Source of the DNA: Elymus sibiricus
Lineage: Eukaryota; Streptophyta; Magnoliopsida; Poales; Poaceae
Assembly: GCA_039707655.1 (NCBI GenBank)
Contig: CM077674.1
Span: 240,237,904 to 240,301,903 of the forward strand
Reading direction: 5' to 3'
DNA length: 64,000 nt
This document shows, in pieces, positions 34,896 to 46,839 of this stretch. How positions within the stretch are numbered: the first letter of the stretch is position 1; each line of letters opens with the position of its first letter. The notes beneath the pieces were generated by a model. The model had not been told where the DNA came from. It saw only the letters and a program-made list of their open reading frames with translations, and searched no databases. The translations under genes and the position numbers were made by a program.

Positions 34896-36403
34896 TGATG
34901 ACCCGCAAGCGCACGGGGTTCAATTGTAGTCCTTTCGATAAGTAAGAATCTCGATCCCAACGAGGAGCAGAAGGAAATGACAAGGGGATTTTAGCAAGGT
35001 AATTTCTGCAGGCACTGAAATAATCGGTAACAGATTGTTTAGTAGCAAAGTGTTTTGTAATGAGCAAGTAATGGTGACGGTGACGAGTATGCAGCAAGGT
35101 ATCCCAATCCTTTTGTGGCAAAGGACAGGCCAAGACGGATTCTAATAGAGAGCAAGGTGTTCTTGAGGGAATTCAGCTAGTCATTTTCATCATGCAGAGT
35201 TGTTCGGTGTTCGCTACTTTGATAGTTTGATATGTGGGTGGACCGGTGCTTAGGTACTGTTCTTACTTTAACAAATAACCTACTTATGATTAACCCCCTC
35301 GCAAGCATCCACAACTATGAGAAAGAATTAAGATATACATCTAACCATAGCATTAAACTTTGGGTGTCCAAATCAGCCCCTTACGAAGTAACGCATAGAC
35401 TAGGGTTTAAGCTTCTGTCACTCTAGCAACCCATCATCCAATAACTACTCCACAATGCATTCCCTTAGTCCCAAGAGTGGTGAAGTGTCATGTAGTCGAC
35501 GTTCACATGACACCACTAAGGGAATAACAACATACATAATATCAAAATACAGAACACATGCCAATTTCACATGATTACTTGCAACATGATTTCTCCCGTG
35601 ACATCAAGAACGAAGTGAACTACTCACACATGACAAACATGTTCATGATCATAGGAGTAATGAATAGCATAATGGTTCTGAACATAATCTCTTCCACCAA
35701 CTAAACCATATAGTAATCAACTACAAGATGTAATCAACACTACTAGCAACCCACAGGTACCAATCTGAGGTTTGAGATCAAGATCGGATACAAGAGATGA
35801 ACTAGGGTTTGAGATGAGATGGTGCTGTTGAAGGGGTTGATGAAGATTACCCCCCCAAGATGGGAGAGCGGTTGGTGATGATGATGACGATGGTTTCCCC
35901 CTCCGGGAGGGAAGTTCCCCCGGCGGAATCTGCCCGCCGGAGGGCAAAAGTGCTCCTGCCCAAGTTCCGCCTCGAGACAGCGGTGCTTCATCCCGAAAGT
36001 CCTCTCCTTAAATTTTTTAGGTCAGAGAGGCTGATATACCAGAAGGGGGGCACTGGAGGTGGGCTGGGCTGGCCACCACCCACAGGGCCGCGCCAGGGGG
36101 GCCTGGCGCGCCCTGGTGGGTGGTGGGCACCCCTGGTTCCCCTCCGATAGTTATTATCTCCAATATTTTTAATATATTCCAAAACAGTTCTCCGTGAAAT
36201 TTCAGGTCTTTTGGAGTTGTGCAGAATAGGTATCCTGATGGTGCTTTTTCAGGTCCAGATTTCCAGCTGCCGGATTTCTCCCTCCTTGTGCATACCTTGC
36301 AAATTATGAGAGAAAAGGCATTACAATTACTCCCAAAAGCATTATTATGCAAGAAAATATTATAAATAATAGTAGGAAAACATGATGCAAAATGGACGTA
36401 TCA
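34896..36403 (-). repeat. 5' LTR of the Athila-type element
   Basis: This 1508-bp LTR pairs with 26262-27778. The GC palindrome is at 36071-36128, followed on the minus strand by the TATA-like GGTATATCAG near 36031-36040. Few differences from the 3' LTR are visible, which suggests a relatively young insertion. Confidence 0.95.
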
Positions 36404-36835
36404 GGGCCCCATGCCTAGATGTTAAATGGGCCGTGGGCCTGCCCGAGGGGTCCTGCGACAAGCAAGGAAGACCGAAGATGTTTAGAAGGAAAGGACACCG
36501 AAAGACTTGGCGTATACTTCAAGAAAGGCTAGATCGGTCGGTTAGACTCCGTGTATCCTAGGGTTTAGGGGTGACTATATAAACCCCAGACCCTAGATCA
36601 TTTATATATGCATATACACAACTACACCTTAGGGTTTAGACATACATCTCGAGGTATATCAACTATGTACTCCATACATCATCATCAATACAATAAGAGC
36701 ATGACGTAGGGTTTTACCTCTTCAAGAGGGCCCGAACCTGGGTAAACATCATCTCCTTCATCCTCCTTACACCATTAGTTTATGATCCACAGATTAGGAC
36801 CCCCTACCCGAGGTCTGCCGGTTTTAACACCGACA
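36404..36835 (+). repeat. 3' LTR of the outer Fatima-like element, remainder
   Basis: The LTR resumes at gggcc (target duplication, 36404-36408) and ends ACACCGACA at 36835, followed by the element's own target duplication accgt (36836-36840). The TATA box is at 36576-36583. Confidence 0.92.
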
Positions 36836-36840
36836 ACCGT

Positions 36841-38584
36841 CGCCATGGCCATCGCTGTCTGCGCACTCCCCGCACGCTTCCTCCATGTCGAGCCCTGCAA
36901 GCCATTCGAGTCGGGGAGCTCTTCCCCGAGCGGATCAAGCTGCTCTCCACTTCTGCATCACTGATGATCACCGTCATTTCCGATGACCTCCGTGCTCCTA
37001 AGCTTGCACTGGCCTCTCTTGCATCCCTCGGTGAGCCACCCCGTCGTTTCCCTCCTCTACTCCTCGCTTTTATTTGCTCCGTCATCGTCACCGCCGAAGC
37101 CCGAGCTCGGCAGCGCCATTGCCGGTGAGTTGCTCAATGCAGAGCCGCCCGAGCCATCCCACGATGCCCATTGTGCTCCTGGCGCTCACAGTAGGCCGCC
37201 TAGCCGCTTAGCTCACTCAAAAAAGACTCAAAGCCACGCGCTTGTGGTCGACCGAATGTCACCGCCGCAAACATCATCGCCGTCCTCGATTCCGGCTACC
37301 ATTTGGCCCGCCTCCACCACTATTCGGATGCGCTCGATCTCAGGATCTCAATTCCACTGACCACGCATGAAATGGTGCAGCGTAGAGAGTGCTCGGTGCT
37401 CGTCCACCATCGGGCGAGGCCTCGCCGGCTTAAGTTCAGCGATGCTGACGTGACACCATCATTAGCCCACTAATGACGTGATTAGCCCCCAATACCCACT
37501 GACTGCTGGGTCCCAGGCCACTAACTAAATAGTTTAGGATTTAATTAAAATCCATTTTAAAAGAATAATGTAACTGACTCTCTGACATGCCGGTCCCATC
37601 GGGCCCACTGACCGGTCAACCGTGGACCAGCCAACTGCTGAGTCAGCAGTTGACTGGACCCACTAGTCAACCGCTGCTGGCTGGTTGGTTGACTTAGTCA
37701 GCTGGGCAACTGACTGGCCTCACCTGTCGGCCACTCTCGTGTGCCCTGGGTGCAGTGCACCAGGTACACCTAGCATTTTGGGTTACTGCTTTTGAAATAA
37801 AACAATTCCAATAATTCCAGAACATTGTTTAAAACTTCGAAAAATCATAGAAAATAAACCGTAGCTCGGATCAAAATGTTTTCTATATGAAAGTTGCTCA
37901 GAAAAACGAGAAGAACCCGAACATGCTATCCACATACCTGTCAGGTGCCCCTAGCTAACTGAACATGGAATCATCCCCTTTGGTTCATCTGTCCGATAAC
38001 TGCCAAACGCCGGGAAAACATTCCCAGATGTTTTCCCGCTTCGTCTGTAACGTGTAGTACTACGTTAGTTCACACCCGGCATAGCATATTGCCATGTCAT
38101 GCATTGTGATGCATTTGTTTACTTTATATTTCTTGTTTCTTCCCCCTCTTCTCTCCGATAGACCCCGAGACCGACACTGCTCCCAGGTACGACTACACTC
38201 CTGACGACCAGCCACTTTCAACAGAGCTTCCAGGCAAGCAAAACCCCCTTGATCATTCCTATATAGCCCATTCATTCTCTCACATGCTTGCATTAGATTT
38301 TGCTACTATTGTTCGATAGCTCCTATTCTGATGCGTAGCCTGCATATGTAACCTGCTGTTGTTACTTTACCTGTTATCCTATATGCTTAGTATAAGTTGG
38401 TTAGTGATCCATCAGTGGCCCCTCACCTTGTCCCTATTGCCCCGCCTTATCATCAGGTGCCTCGATCTACATGATCGATGGTCAGAGACTGACACATCAC
38501 CGCACACCCCCTTAGTTGTACGACTCTACAGAGCTACTACCGAGTGCCGAGGGTGATACCTCTTATCGCACTTCTGATGTTATC
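36841..38584 (+). repeat. Long LTR (Tekay-like), piece 2 of 3
   Basis: This continues the LTR from 7097. The first 500 bases are GC-rich with gene-like composition but no frame I can assign. A block at about 37570-37740 is built of repeated GACTGG and GTCAAC motifs. Near 38160-38245 a coding-like segment follows a possible acceptor (CTCCGATAG) and reads DPETDTAPRYDYTPDD. It ends at 38584, where a Tat-like element is inserted with target duplication ttatc (38580-38584 and 54482-54486). Confidence 0.75.
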
Positions 38585-39396
38585 TGTCGGGGCACTGGGA
38601 CCGGGGGTGCCCAGGCCTGTCTGCCCATGGCCCACGAGTCGGCCCTTCGGAAAATCCCCAGGCAGCAGAAGGGTTCTGCGAGGAAGCCCCCGCGAGGCTG
38701 GTCGCCCCACGAAGGATTGCCCCGGGAGGGCATCAGGTGAACCGACCGAAGGGCCTCTTGAAGGTACCTCGTGAGGGCCGCCCCTCGAGAGGATTGGTCA
38801 AGGATGGGCGTCGTTGTCTTCCCCCACGTGGGTGATGCATGCCACGGCAAGCGCGGACAGAGAAGGTACTGGGCAGCATGGACATAGAGGTTTTCCTTTT
38901 TGGTGCTAAAGAGGAGGGGCAGCACACCTGTTCCCAAAGCCGCCCCCAAAGCATTCCCGATCGATGCAAGGGAGCCAAAGCAAAGGACCGTCAAGGCCGA
39001 GGTCATCGTGGAGCCCACGAGTACGTCATGGCGGGAAGCTTTGCAGGGGCGAAGACCACCTTTTGTCAGGATAGCTGTCCATCTTGTCTCCCTTCGAGCT
39101 ACCCGTTGTGGTGACCCTTTTCCCACCGAATGTTTTCAGGGAAGAGAGGCCCGGGGCACGTATAAGATAGGGTGAGCACCACACATTGTAGACACCTTCT
39201 CCAGAACCAAGATAATCTAGACAAGCAGGAGTAGGGTATTACGCCCCGGCAGCCCGAACCAGGGTAAACCACCGTGTCGCTTGTTCATCGTTTCCGGCGA
39301 GTGCTTCCGTGAGGTTGAGAGGTGGCCTAGGGTTGAAGAACAAGCGCTCCCTAGAGTTTGAACCTCTCTAGGGTCTGCGGAGCCCAGAATCCAACA
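38585..39396 (+). repeat. 5' LTR of the outer Tat-like element
   Basis: The 812-bp LTR starts TGTCGGGGCACTGGG and ends CCAACA. It pairs with 53668-54481. Long open frames on the minus strand here are caused by high GC content. Confidence 0.93.
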
Positions 39397-39415
39397 TTTG
39401 GCACGCCAGGTAGGG
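39397..39415 (+). other. Presumed primer binding site
   Basis: tttggcacgccaggtaggg follows the LTR directly. Near-identical sequences follow the LTRs of the inner element (TTTGGTGCACCAGG, minus strand, ending at 45952) and of the element at 60844 (tttggcgcgccagg, from 61735). The tRNA is not assigned. Confidence 0.55.
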
Positions 39416-39466
39416 GGAGTGCCTCAGTTCTTTGGCTCCGTTTCTGGCTTCACCTGCATCAACTCC

Positions 39467-39528
39467 ATGGCTGACGCTCGTCGTGTGCATGCTAAGCGCC
39501 GAGCGGCTTGGGCCGTCCAGACCGCGCC
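39467..39528 (+). pseudogene. Gag start of the outer Tat-like element
   Basis: The ATG at 39467 begins MADARRVHAKRRAAW. After about 20 codons the frame is cut by the inner element at 39529. The target duplication gcgcc (39524-39528) is repeated at 46840-46844, and the frame resumes at 46845. The inner element's own gag begins with the similar MADAPRAHAEPWAARP. Confidence 0.8.
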
Positions 39529-40417
39529 TGTCGGATTCAGGGCTCCGCAAAACCCGAAGTAAGTTCGAACACTGGGGTGCGTGCGAAGAACTCAACTTCC
39601 CCTATCTGCCTACTCGTCGCCTCTAAGATCTAGCTCGATGAAAAAGAAAGGAAGAAGACACAGGGCAGTTTACCCATGTTTGGGCCACCTTGCGGTGTAA
39701 TACCCTACTCCTGCTTTGTGGTGGATTGCCTCATGGTGGGCTGAGGATGAACTAGTACAATGGTGAACAACCTCAGGAGGTGTGTTCTTGCTTGTGTGGT
39801 GGTGTCTCAATGATCCATCCTCTTTCTTCGTGCCCCCCTCTATGGTGGTGGCTAGCCCTATTTATAGTGGCCTTGGTCCTCTTCCCCCAAAACTTAGGCA
39901 GGAAGGGATCGCACAATGGCGAAATTTGAAAGGAGACAAGTAGTACATCTTATCCTGACGAAAGGTGGTCTTCGCCTGCAAAGCTTCTAATCCATACGCC
40001 ATGGTGGGATCGGTGATGACCTCCGTCCTGCCGTCCTGGCGGTCTTGGTCTTGTTGCACGGAAATGGCAACCTTTGGTTGGTTCCTCAGGACTCCACGCC
40101 TGCACTTGCCTCTTTAGCACCAAAGAGGAAACTGCTACTCTGCGCCCACTGGTGCCTGCCTGGCCTTGGTCGTCATGGCTCACATCATCTGAACCTCACG
40201 AGGTGAGGACTTGCATAGAGATCTCCGCTCCTCAGGAGCCATCCCTGGAGAGCCGCTCCTTCTGGAGGTCTTGGCACTGTCTGCCTCGCGAGGCTTGGCC
40301 CCTCGCGAGAGTCTTGAAGGCTGATGCTAAAGATGGGCCGTACCAAGCCGTTGAAGGAGCCATGCCCTGGGCCACAGGCAGGCAAGTCTGGGTACCCCGG
40401 TTCCCAGAACACCGACA
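39529..40417 (-). repeat. 3' LTR of the inner Tat-like element
   Basis: The 889-bp LTR has its TATA box (TATAAATA on the minus strand) at 39859-39866. The complement of the polypurine tract (GGGCCTGGGGGCTAC on the minus strand) follows at 40418-40432. It pairs with 45953-46839. Confidence 0.92.
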
Positions 40418-40715
40418 GTAGCCCCCAGGCCCAAGGCGTGCTCGGACTTGGCTTCGTGGTGAAGACAAAGGGCAAGGGCGAAGCGCCGCGTGCCCCCAAT
40501 TGCCTGCGGACCTGACTGACGCGTGGCGCCCTGATTGGACGTGGGCGTCTCCACTTCCCCATGCTGCCTTGCCAACCGCTTGACTTGGTGGCCGCCTGTT
40601 GCTAGCTCGGCCTCGCCTGACTTGTCCGCTGCGCTCAGATTAGGCTCCCCTTTCTCCTTGCGAACTTGCGGCTTCTTTCCCGGACTCAGCCCCGCACCAA
40701 TCTCCCATTGCTTCC

Positions 40716-43700
40716 ATGGCCCCTGGATCAGAGAGGAGGAAAGGGAAGGCCGACGCTCCTGCTGAATCTTGGCCGGGCCTGGAGCCCGCACTCGGTCGAT
40801 CAACGGTGCTTAACGCGAAGGGGTTAGCCAAGGTCCGGCCGGCCCTCGCCGCCGACTCCAATGAGTGGAAGGCGACGACAGTCTGGCCCGCCTCCCGGTC
40901 CATGGTGGACCTGGAAGCCACTGAGATCCCTATCCTCCTTCACGCTCTCCTGGCTGGCTTGGTCCCTCCCTTCTCCGATTTCTTCAATGCCATACTCTCG
41001 CACTACCATATCCAAGCGCTGCATCTGGACCCTGCGTCCATCATCCTCTTGTCCACTTTCGCCTTCCTGTGCGAAGCCATGGTGGGCATTACCCCATCTA
41101 TCGCCTTGTTCTGCCATTTCTTCTCCCTCCATCTGGTCGACGACTGACAGCGTTCAGGGTGCGTGGCCTTCCAGGCCGAGGTGGTGACGGCTGACTCGGG
41201 CATCGACTTCACACTTTGCCCGGTCGTGAAGGGGTTCCGGAAGCAGTGGGTGTTCGTGGACGCCGCCACGTACAGCCCCCGGCTCCAGCTCCCGCAGGGG
41301 CCAGCCAAGCCCAACTCTGGCTGGGGCCACGAGAAGCTTGCTGACTGCTGGCTCACCTCTGTTTGGACCAGGTTGGCCAGACTGAAGAAGGCCGGGGTGA
41401 CGGCTCCCATGGTGGTGAGGAAGTTCGTCAGGTGGCGCATTGCTCCTCTTCAGCGCCATTCTCGCCCGATGTGGACCTTCTCTGGCCCTGCAGACCCCAT
41501 AAGGCTCCTAGTGCCCTCGCTTCCTTCCACGACATTGCGCGCGATGCTTGAGCTCCTAACTGGCGACCCAGCGCCTGTCGCACTTCTAGAGGATGGCTCC
41601 CTCTTGTACAACTTCTCGAACAAGGAGAGCTTCGTGAGGCTCATGCCCCCTTTCGACGAATGGGGGCTGCGCCTGAAGGGCCTTGTAGGGCCCCACGAGA
41701 ATCCTATCTTGACGGCTCCAGTACTTGCCGGTCCTGCGACGCGCACCCCAGATGCGGGCGCTGGTGGGTGAGCACCGCCGGAGGCTCCCGAGGTGATCGG
41801 CGTGGAGCTGACGTTGCTGGAAGCTCCCGAGGCAGCCGCTCCAGGAGCCCCCGTGCGAACTCCTGAGGTTGCCGCTCCAGGAGCCCCCGTGCGCGCTCCT
41901 GAGGCAGCTATCGACGAGCCAGCATGGCCGGTGGCTCTCGAGGAGGCCTCATCTGAGGGCCAGATGTGCACTTCTGAGGTGGCCACGCGCCTCCCGGCTG
42001 CCGAGGATCATGCCCCAGCCTTCTGCCCGCTTCGCCCGAACCTCAAGGCGCTCCTCAAGACGAAAGGGCCACGGGGTGCGACAGCGAAGGCCTTCGGCCC
42101 CTGAAACAGAGGAGGTACATAGCAGTGAACGGGTAAGTGCCTTATCTTCGTGGTTGTTCATGAGCGGCGTGCCTTCCTGACCCTGCCTTCTCAGGGTCTC
42201 TTCGATCGTGGCAGCGAAAGCTCCTGTGGTTTGCCCCTCGGGGGCTCTTGGTTTGTTGTCATCTCTAGACCCTGTGCACCAGGCACCTGCGCGGGGAAGG
42301 AGGACGGCTCGCGATGTGAGCACGCCACCGGGGGACCGATAGCCCGGGCCCCTGCGTCCTTGCTTCACGGTTGCTGCCATGGTGTCGAAGGTGTGCCGAG
42401 GGCTCCCCCGCTTGTCTCCTCAAGCGGGCGGGCTCCCTCAATGCTGGCCTCGTCTTTGGTCGTTGGGGCCGCGTCTCTCCACCCCTCTGCCGGGGCTGAT
42501 GAAGCGGCTGGCAGAGCGCCGGCCACTAGCCCCTTGCGTGGGGCAGATGGAGCACCTCGCGCCTCCCCGGCAGCCCACTATGCCGAGGAGGGGCTCGGTC
42601 GCGCACTGGAACTCACGCGTGGGCGCAGCGCCGTTCACCATGACCTTTTCTAGGAGGCTGTTAGTGCACTGGGCCGGCTTGGGGAGGAGCTCATTGATGT
42701 CGACATGCGCCTCGAGTCGGAGAATCTTCGCCTGGCATGGGAGTGGAACAAGCTAAAGGTTGCTATCAACTTGGGGCACCAGCAGCTTGAGCGGGCCCGC
42801 ACGGAAGCTGCGGAGTCCCTCGCAACTTCTCGTGAGGCTCGTGCTTGAGCCTTGGAAGAGGCCAGGGCTGCTGACTGCCGCCGCCAGGCAGCGAAAGAGC
42901 GGGAGAAGGAACTTCTGGCATCGAATGCTGCTCTTGAGCAGCTAGTCTGAGCACGGCGAGCCACGCTGGCGATTCCGCCGAGGGAAGCCCCCTCAAACAA
43001 GAAGGAGGGCCTGGAGCGTGAGGAGGTGCTGATGCTTGAGGCCTTGGAGCACAGCCTGGAGCTTGAGCGCCTGGAAGTGAAGGAGCGCCAGGTTGCTGTA
43101 GCTGAGGATGCTGCCGCTGTCCGAGAAGCTAGAATCCAGTAGGAAGTCAATCAGAAGGTGGAAAAGGCTCGCGAGGCCCTCGCAAGAGAATACTGCCAGA
43201 AGCTAGAGCTTCAGGAGGTCTGATCCCAGCAGCTGCAGGTCGAGACGGAGGGCAGAACTGCCACCCTCAGGGAGCTACTAGCCGCCATGGCACAACACGA
43301 GGTGGCCGCCAGGGAAGCTCAAGCCTCCACCCAGGCCGAACTGTCTTTACTTCAGTGGCAGGTCATGGACGCTGAGTCCCTCTGGGCCGGGCTGTGGACG
43401 AGGCGAGCCGCCGACGAACGATGCAACACGAGCGCTCTTCTATGCTTGATGACCTCAGGGCCAGGGCTAATCAGGCCCTGGAGACGATCTGCAAGGAGAA
43501 TGTCCCTCGGCCTCATGAGGACGACAATGTTGGCTACCTCCGCTTCTTCACCCAAGTCGTGACCCGTCTGGAGGATCGGGCCACAAGAACTCGCCAGCTT
43601 GTTAAGGAAAGAAGCCAAGACCTCCTTGGGTGCGCGTTCTCGCGCGTCTTCAGCTACCTTCTCAGCCTCAATCCTGACTTTGATTTTGACGCTGCGATAG

Positions 43701-43870
43701 CCCCCGTGCCTGAGGTTATCCAAGATGCCTTGGCAAAGTGGGTAGACGACCATGTGGACGACCTGATTGCGAAACTCGCCCTCGAGGGAGATGTGACCGT
43801 GACCACAGCTGAAGAGGGTGATGCAGACGGTGATGACGGTGACGATGCTGGTGGCGATGCATCTCGCTAG
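40716..43870 (+). pseudogene. Antisense PF04195-like gene, inner Tat-like element
   Basis: The gene starts at the ATG at 40716, about 300 bp inside the 3' LTR. The PF04195-like domain spans about residues 60-143 (LLAGLVPPFSDFFNAI, then ALHLDPASIILLSTFAFLCEAM and IALFCHFFSL), broken by a shift at 41147. The frame resumes at 41163-41771 (KQWVFVDA, APMVVRKFVRWRIAPLQ) and again from 41793 with a Pro/Ala/Glu-rich repeat. A likely intron runs 42115-42194 (GTACAT to TTCTCAG). From 42650 to 43340 comes a long coiled coil (LESENLRLAWEWNKLKVAI, LEREEVLMLEALEHSLELER) with single stops near 42846, 42948, 43140 and 43223. A final clean frame ends at 43870 with an Asp/Gly-rich tail. It is longer in the coiled coil than the copy at 51513-53372. 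Function unknown. Confidence 0.7.
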
Positions 43871-45112
43871 GCCCTTTTTCTCCTGCTTTATCCTGTACGC
43901 AACAAAGATCTTGGGATACCACCCCGAGAGGGCGTGAGAGCATTTGGAGAGTAGAGTTCCTCTATAATGTATGTAATGAGGTAGGTTACGAAAGGTTCTG
44001 TCTTAAGCCCAGAGACCTTTGACGAAAGTAAATACCGCAACTTATCTTGGCGCTGATGGTCTTGTACGAGTTCTCGTGGCGTGAGGGCGCCTTCCCTCCG
44101 AGGTGGCCTCCTGAGGCTGATGAGGGCATGGGCTCCTAAGGTGCACGTGGGCCTTCCGGGGGGCGCCTCGCAAGGAGTTAGATGCCGAGCAAGCATATGG
44201 GGGCCTTTTGGGAACCGTTTGAGTGCCGCTTGAGGCAGCTCAAGTGCTCGCGGGGCGCATTGTACGCTCGACCCCCGCTCGTGAAGCGCTTACGGGGGTG
44301 AGCCACGGGCCTGAGCCCTGCTTCTTAGACGAAAACCAAAGGCAGGAAAATACCGCGAATCAAGAAACCCCCCCTTTTTTTAAAACAAGAACACAAAAAC
44401 TCCAAGTCTCATTCCAGAAAATGCAACCAGCTACAGAAAGCAAGCAAAAGAAAAGCCGCGTCCGGCACCTAAGCTAGTCTTCGTCTTCTCACCAGCGCGG
44501 AGCTAAGTGCTGCCACATTGCGTGGGAGGGGGCCCCCGTGAGGCCCAAGGGCGACGCTCAGGAGACCCCGGGGCGTGTACAGCCCCACTTATTATTACGT
44601 GAGAGTGTCACGAGTGGAGACCTTCACAGGCCGGAGCCTTGCTTCACAGGCCGGAGCCTTGTCTTCACGGGTAGAACCTTTGGAGGTGCTGGATGTCCCT
44701 GGTGCCTTGGACGAGAATCCCGCCCTACGCCTCCCCCGACCACCGTTGGGGCATCCGGAAACCAGGACAGTGCCAAGGGGCAAGGGGGACGCTGGCGGTA
44801 CCCTAGCGGGCGCAGGCCCTCCGCCGGGGGGAAGGGCTCGCCGGTGCCTTCCCCGGCAAGGGCCTACCTCCGAGGATCTGGTGCCGGCGCCGAGGCGGCG
44901 TGTTGCCCTGTGCCGCACCGGGAAGGGCCTGGCGCATCGCCTCCCCCATGCAGCCCCCAGCGCGTTGCCTCCTCCTGCGACGGGGCCGTCGCCCTGAGGT
45001 CCACGGTCGCCGCCGCAGCCTGGTTCACCTGCGGCCTACGGTTAGAGTAATCAGGTTCCTGAGATACCGGTTGTACCAGGTGGTTGCCGTTGACGAAGGC
45101 ATCGATGAAGCT
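43871..45112. other. Non-coding part of the inner Tat-like element
   Basis: This GC-rich stretch stands where gag core, protease and pol would be in a complete element. Open frames here on both strands are long only because of base composition; none matches a retroelement domain. A short tandem copy (cacaggccggagccttg) lies at about 44627-44662. Confidence 0.55.
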
Positions 45113-45880
45113 CTAAAGTGGCCCGCGGAGGGCCTCAGGCTCGCCTGGCCTGACCACCCAGGCTGGTGAGGGAAACAGTTGAGGGCTTCTTGGCGAGTAC
45201 GGTGGGTCCGCAGCTGGGGGAGCGGTGTCGTCCATGGCTCCTATCCTCAGGCCGCTGCCTGGCCATCTGTCATCATTGTCTTCTTGGCCTGGTGCGGGGT
45301 CATGGTGACCGCGGGGCAGTGTGTCGGCGTGGCTCCAAAAGGGGCCACCCGAGCTTGCCGCACCCGCAGGCACCACATCCCCAGCTAAGCGGGCGGCGCC
45401 ACGGCTTTGGCTGGCACCGCAAGGTCCTCCAGATTCTTCGAGGAGAGGGGCATGTGCACCATGAGGGCCTGTGCGCACCCCTGGCAGTGCTTGAGACGCG
45501 GGCAAGGCGCAGAAGGGTTCAGCGCCCCTGCTCGCGACATCCAGCAGCTCCGCGACTCGTTCCAGCAAGGCGTCGTGGCCAACTTCCGCTAGCCTGCAAC
45601 GTAGGAGCTCTCGTGCCACAACGAGCGTGGCCCACATGTTCGCTTGCTCCCGGCGAGTGTGCGGCACCGTCACCATGACGTGGATTGTAGATCACATGAT
45701 GGAGCGGTTGCAGCGTGGGGAAGGAGCGGACAACGGAGGCCCGCGCTGCCCGTGGCCGGTGGCGCTGGGTAGCACGCGAGCCGCGAGGAGCGCGGCGTTG
45801 AGGTCATCCTGGTCAGAAGATACTGCCCGAACAGGCCGAGCAGCCCAAGGCTCGGCGTGGGCTCGGGGAGCGTCAGCCAT
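45113..45880 (-). pseudogene. Gag N-terminus of the inner Tat-like element
   Basis: The start codon is at 45880-45878 (MADAPRAHAEPWAARP). A frameshift near 45685 leads to a second frame with LVVARELLRCRLAEVGHDALLERV, which matches LLMARELLRYRPADAGYDAWLGRI of the outer element (near 47035). The gag core with its Cys-His segment and the protease are missing. The remnant cannot support particle formation. Confidence 0.65.
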
Positions 45881-45952
45881 GGGGACGGCGAGGCGATGGA
45901 GAATCGATTGGAAGAAGAGAGTCTCCGACGCACCCCTACCTGGTGCACCAAA

Positions 45953-46839
45953 TGTCGGATTCAAGGCTCCGCAAAACCCTAAGTAAGTTCGAACACTGGG
46001 TGCGTGCGAAGAACTCAACTTCCCCTATCTGCCTACTCGTCGCCTCTAAGATCTAGCTCAATGGACAAGAAAGGAAGAAGACACAGGGCAGTTTACCCAG
46101 GTTCGGGACACCTTGCGGTGTAATACCCTACTCCTGCTTTGTGGTGGATTGCCTCGTGGTGGGCTGAAGATGAACTAGTACAATGGTGAACAACCTCAGG
46201 TGGTGTGTTCTTGCTTGTGTGGTGGTGTCTCAATGATCCGTCCTCTTTCTTCATGCCCCCCTTATGGAGGTGGCTAGCCCTATTTATACTGGCCTTGGTC
46301 CTCTTCCCCCAAAACTTAGGCGGGAAGGGATCCCACAATGGCCAAATTTGAAAGGAGACAAGTAGTACATCTTATCCTGACGAAAGGTGGTCTTCGCCTG
46401 CAAAGTTTCTAATCCTTACGCCATGGTGGGCTCAGTGATGACCTCCGTCCTGCCGTCCTGGCGGTCTTGGTCTTGTTGCACGGAAATGGCAACCTTTGGT
46501 TGGTTCCTCGGGACTCCGCGCCTGCGCTTGCCTCTTTAGCACCAAAGAGGAAACTGCTACTCAGCGCCCGCTGGCGTCTGCCTGGCCTTGGTTGTCATGG
46601 CTCGCGTCATCCGAACCTCACGAGGTGAGGGCTTGCATAGAGATCTCCGCTCCTTAGGAGCCAGCCCTAGAGAGCCGCTCCTTCCGGAGGTGTTGGAGCC
46701 ATCCGCCTCGCGAGGCTTGGCCCCTCGCGAGAGTCTTGAAGGCTGATGCTGAAGATGGGCCGTACCAGGCCGGTGAAGGAGCCATACCCTGGGCTGCAGG
46801 CAGGCAAGTCTGGGTACCCCGGTTCCCAGAACGCCGACA
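45953..46839 (-). repeat. 5' LTR of the inner Tat-like element
   Basis: The 887-bp LTR has its TATA box at 46281-46288 (minus strand). The presumed primer site follows at its inner end (complement of 45933-45952). It pairs with 39529-40417. Confidence 0.92.

Larger units (their letters stand above)
26262..36403 (-). mobile_element. Athila-type Ty3/Gypsy retrotransposon, nearly complete
   Basis: The 10.1-kb element has LTRs at 34896-36403 (5') and 26262-27778 (3'). Next come a tRNA-Asp primer site at 34884-34871, one gag-pro-pol region (34790-30067), an extra ORF (29717-29340) and a polypurine tract next to the 3' LTR. It inserted into the 3' LTR of the outer Fatima-like element. It is the only element in the window with recognisable RT, RNase H and integrase. 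Two frameshifts and three stops in pol mean this copy is inactive, though lightly decayed. Confidence 0.95.
7098..36835 (+). mobile_element. Fatima-like non-autonomous Gypsy element, outer copy
   Basis: The element is bounded by perfect 5-bp target duplications accgt (7093-7097, 36836-36840), with LTRs starting TGAGG and ending in ACA. Removing three later insertions (14721-23497, 24087-25599, 26262-36403) leaves about 9.3 kb. The order is 5' LTR, gag-protease on the plus strand, about 1.4 kb non-coding, an antisense PF04195-like gene on the minus strand, polypurine tract, 3' LTR. There is no RT, RNase H or integrase, so it would have needed enzymes in trans. The insertion order follows from which sequences interrupt which. 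Confidence 0.93.
39529..46839 (-). mobile_element. Tat-like non-autonomous Gypsy element, inner, inverted
   Basis: The 7.3-kb element has perfect target duplications gcgcc (39524-39528, 46840-46844). LTRs are 45953-46839 (5') and 39529-40417 (3'). Inside are the N-terminal part of gag (minus strand, about 45880-45113), a stretch with no gag core, protease or pol, and an antisense PF04195-like gene (plus strand, 40716-43870). It is more reduced than its host element. It inserted 20 codons into the gag of that host. Confidence 0.93.

Noticed and set aside
36841..37400. Possible host gene exon (GC-rich, coding-like composition)
   Set aside because: It is continuous with 6362-7097 across the accgt target site and lies inside the long LTR; no frame extends through it and no family is recognised.
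38563..39126. 187-codon minus-strand frame
   Set aside because: It covers an LTR and crosses the LTR border; the second LTR copy (53668-54481) does not keep it.
44538..45050. 170-codon and 140-codon plus-strand frames
   Set aside because: They lie in very GC-rich DNA where stops are rare, with Pro/Arg/Gly-rich residues and no family match.
46344..46839. Apparent duplicated gene at 39900-40417 and 46344-46839
   Set aside because: These are the two LTRs of the inner Tat-like element.
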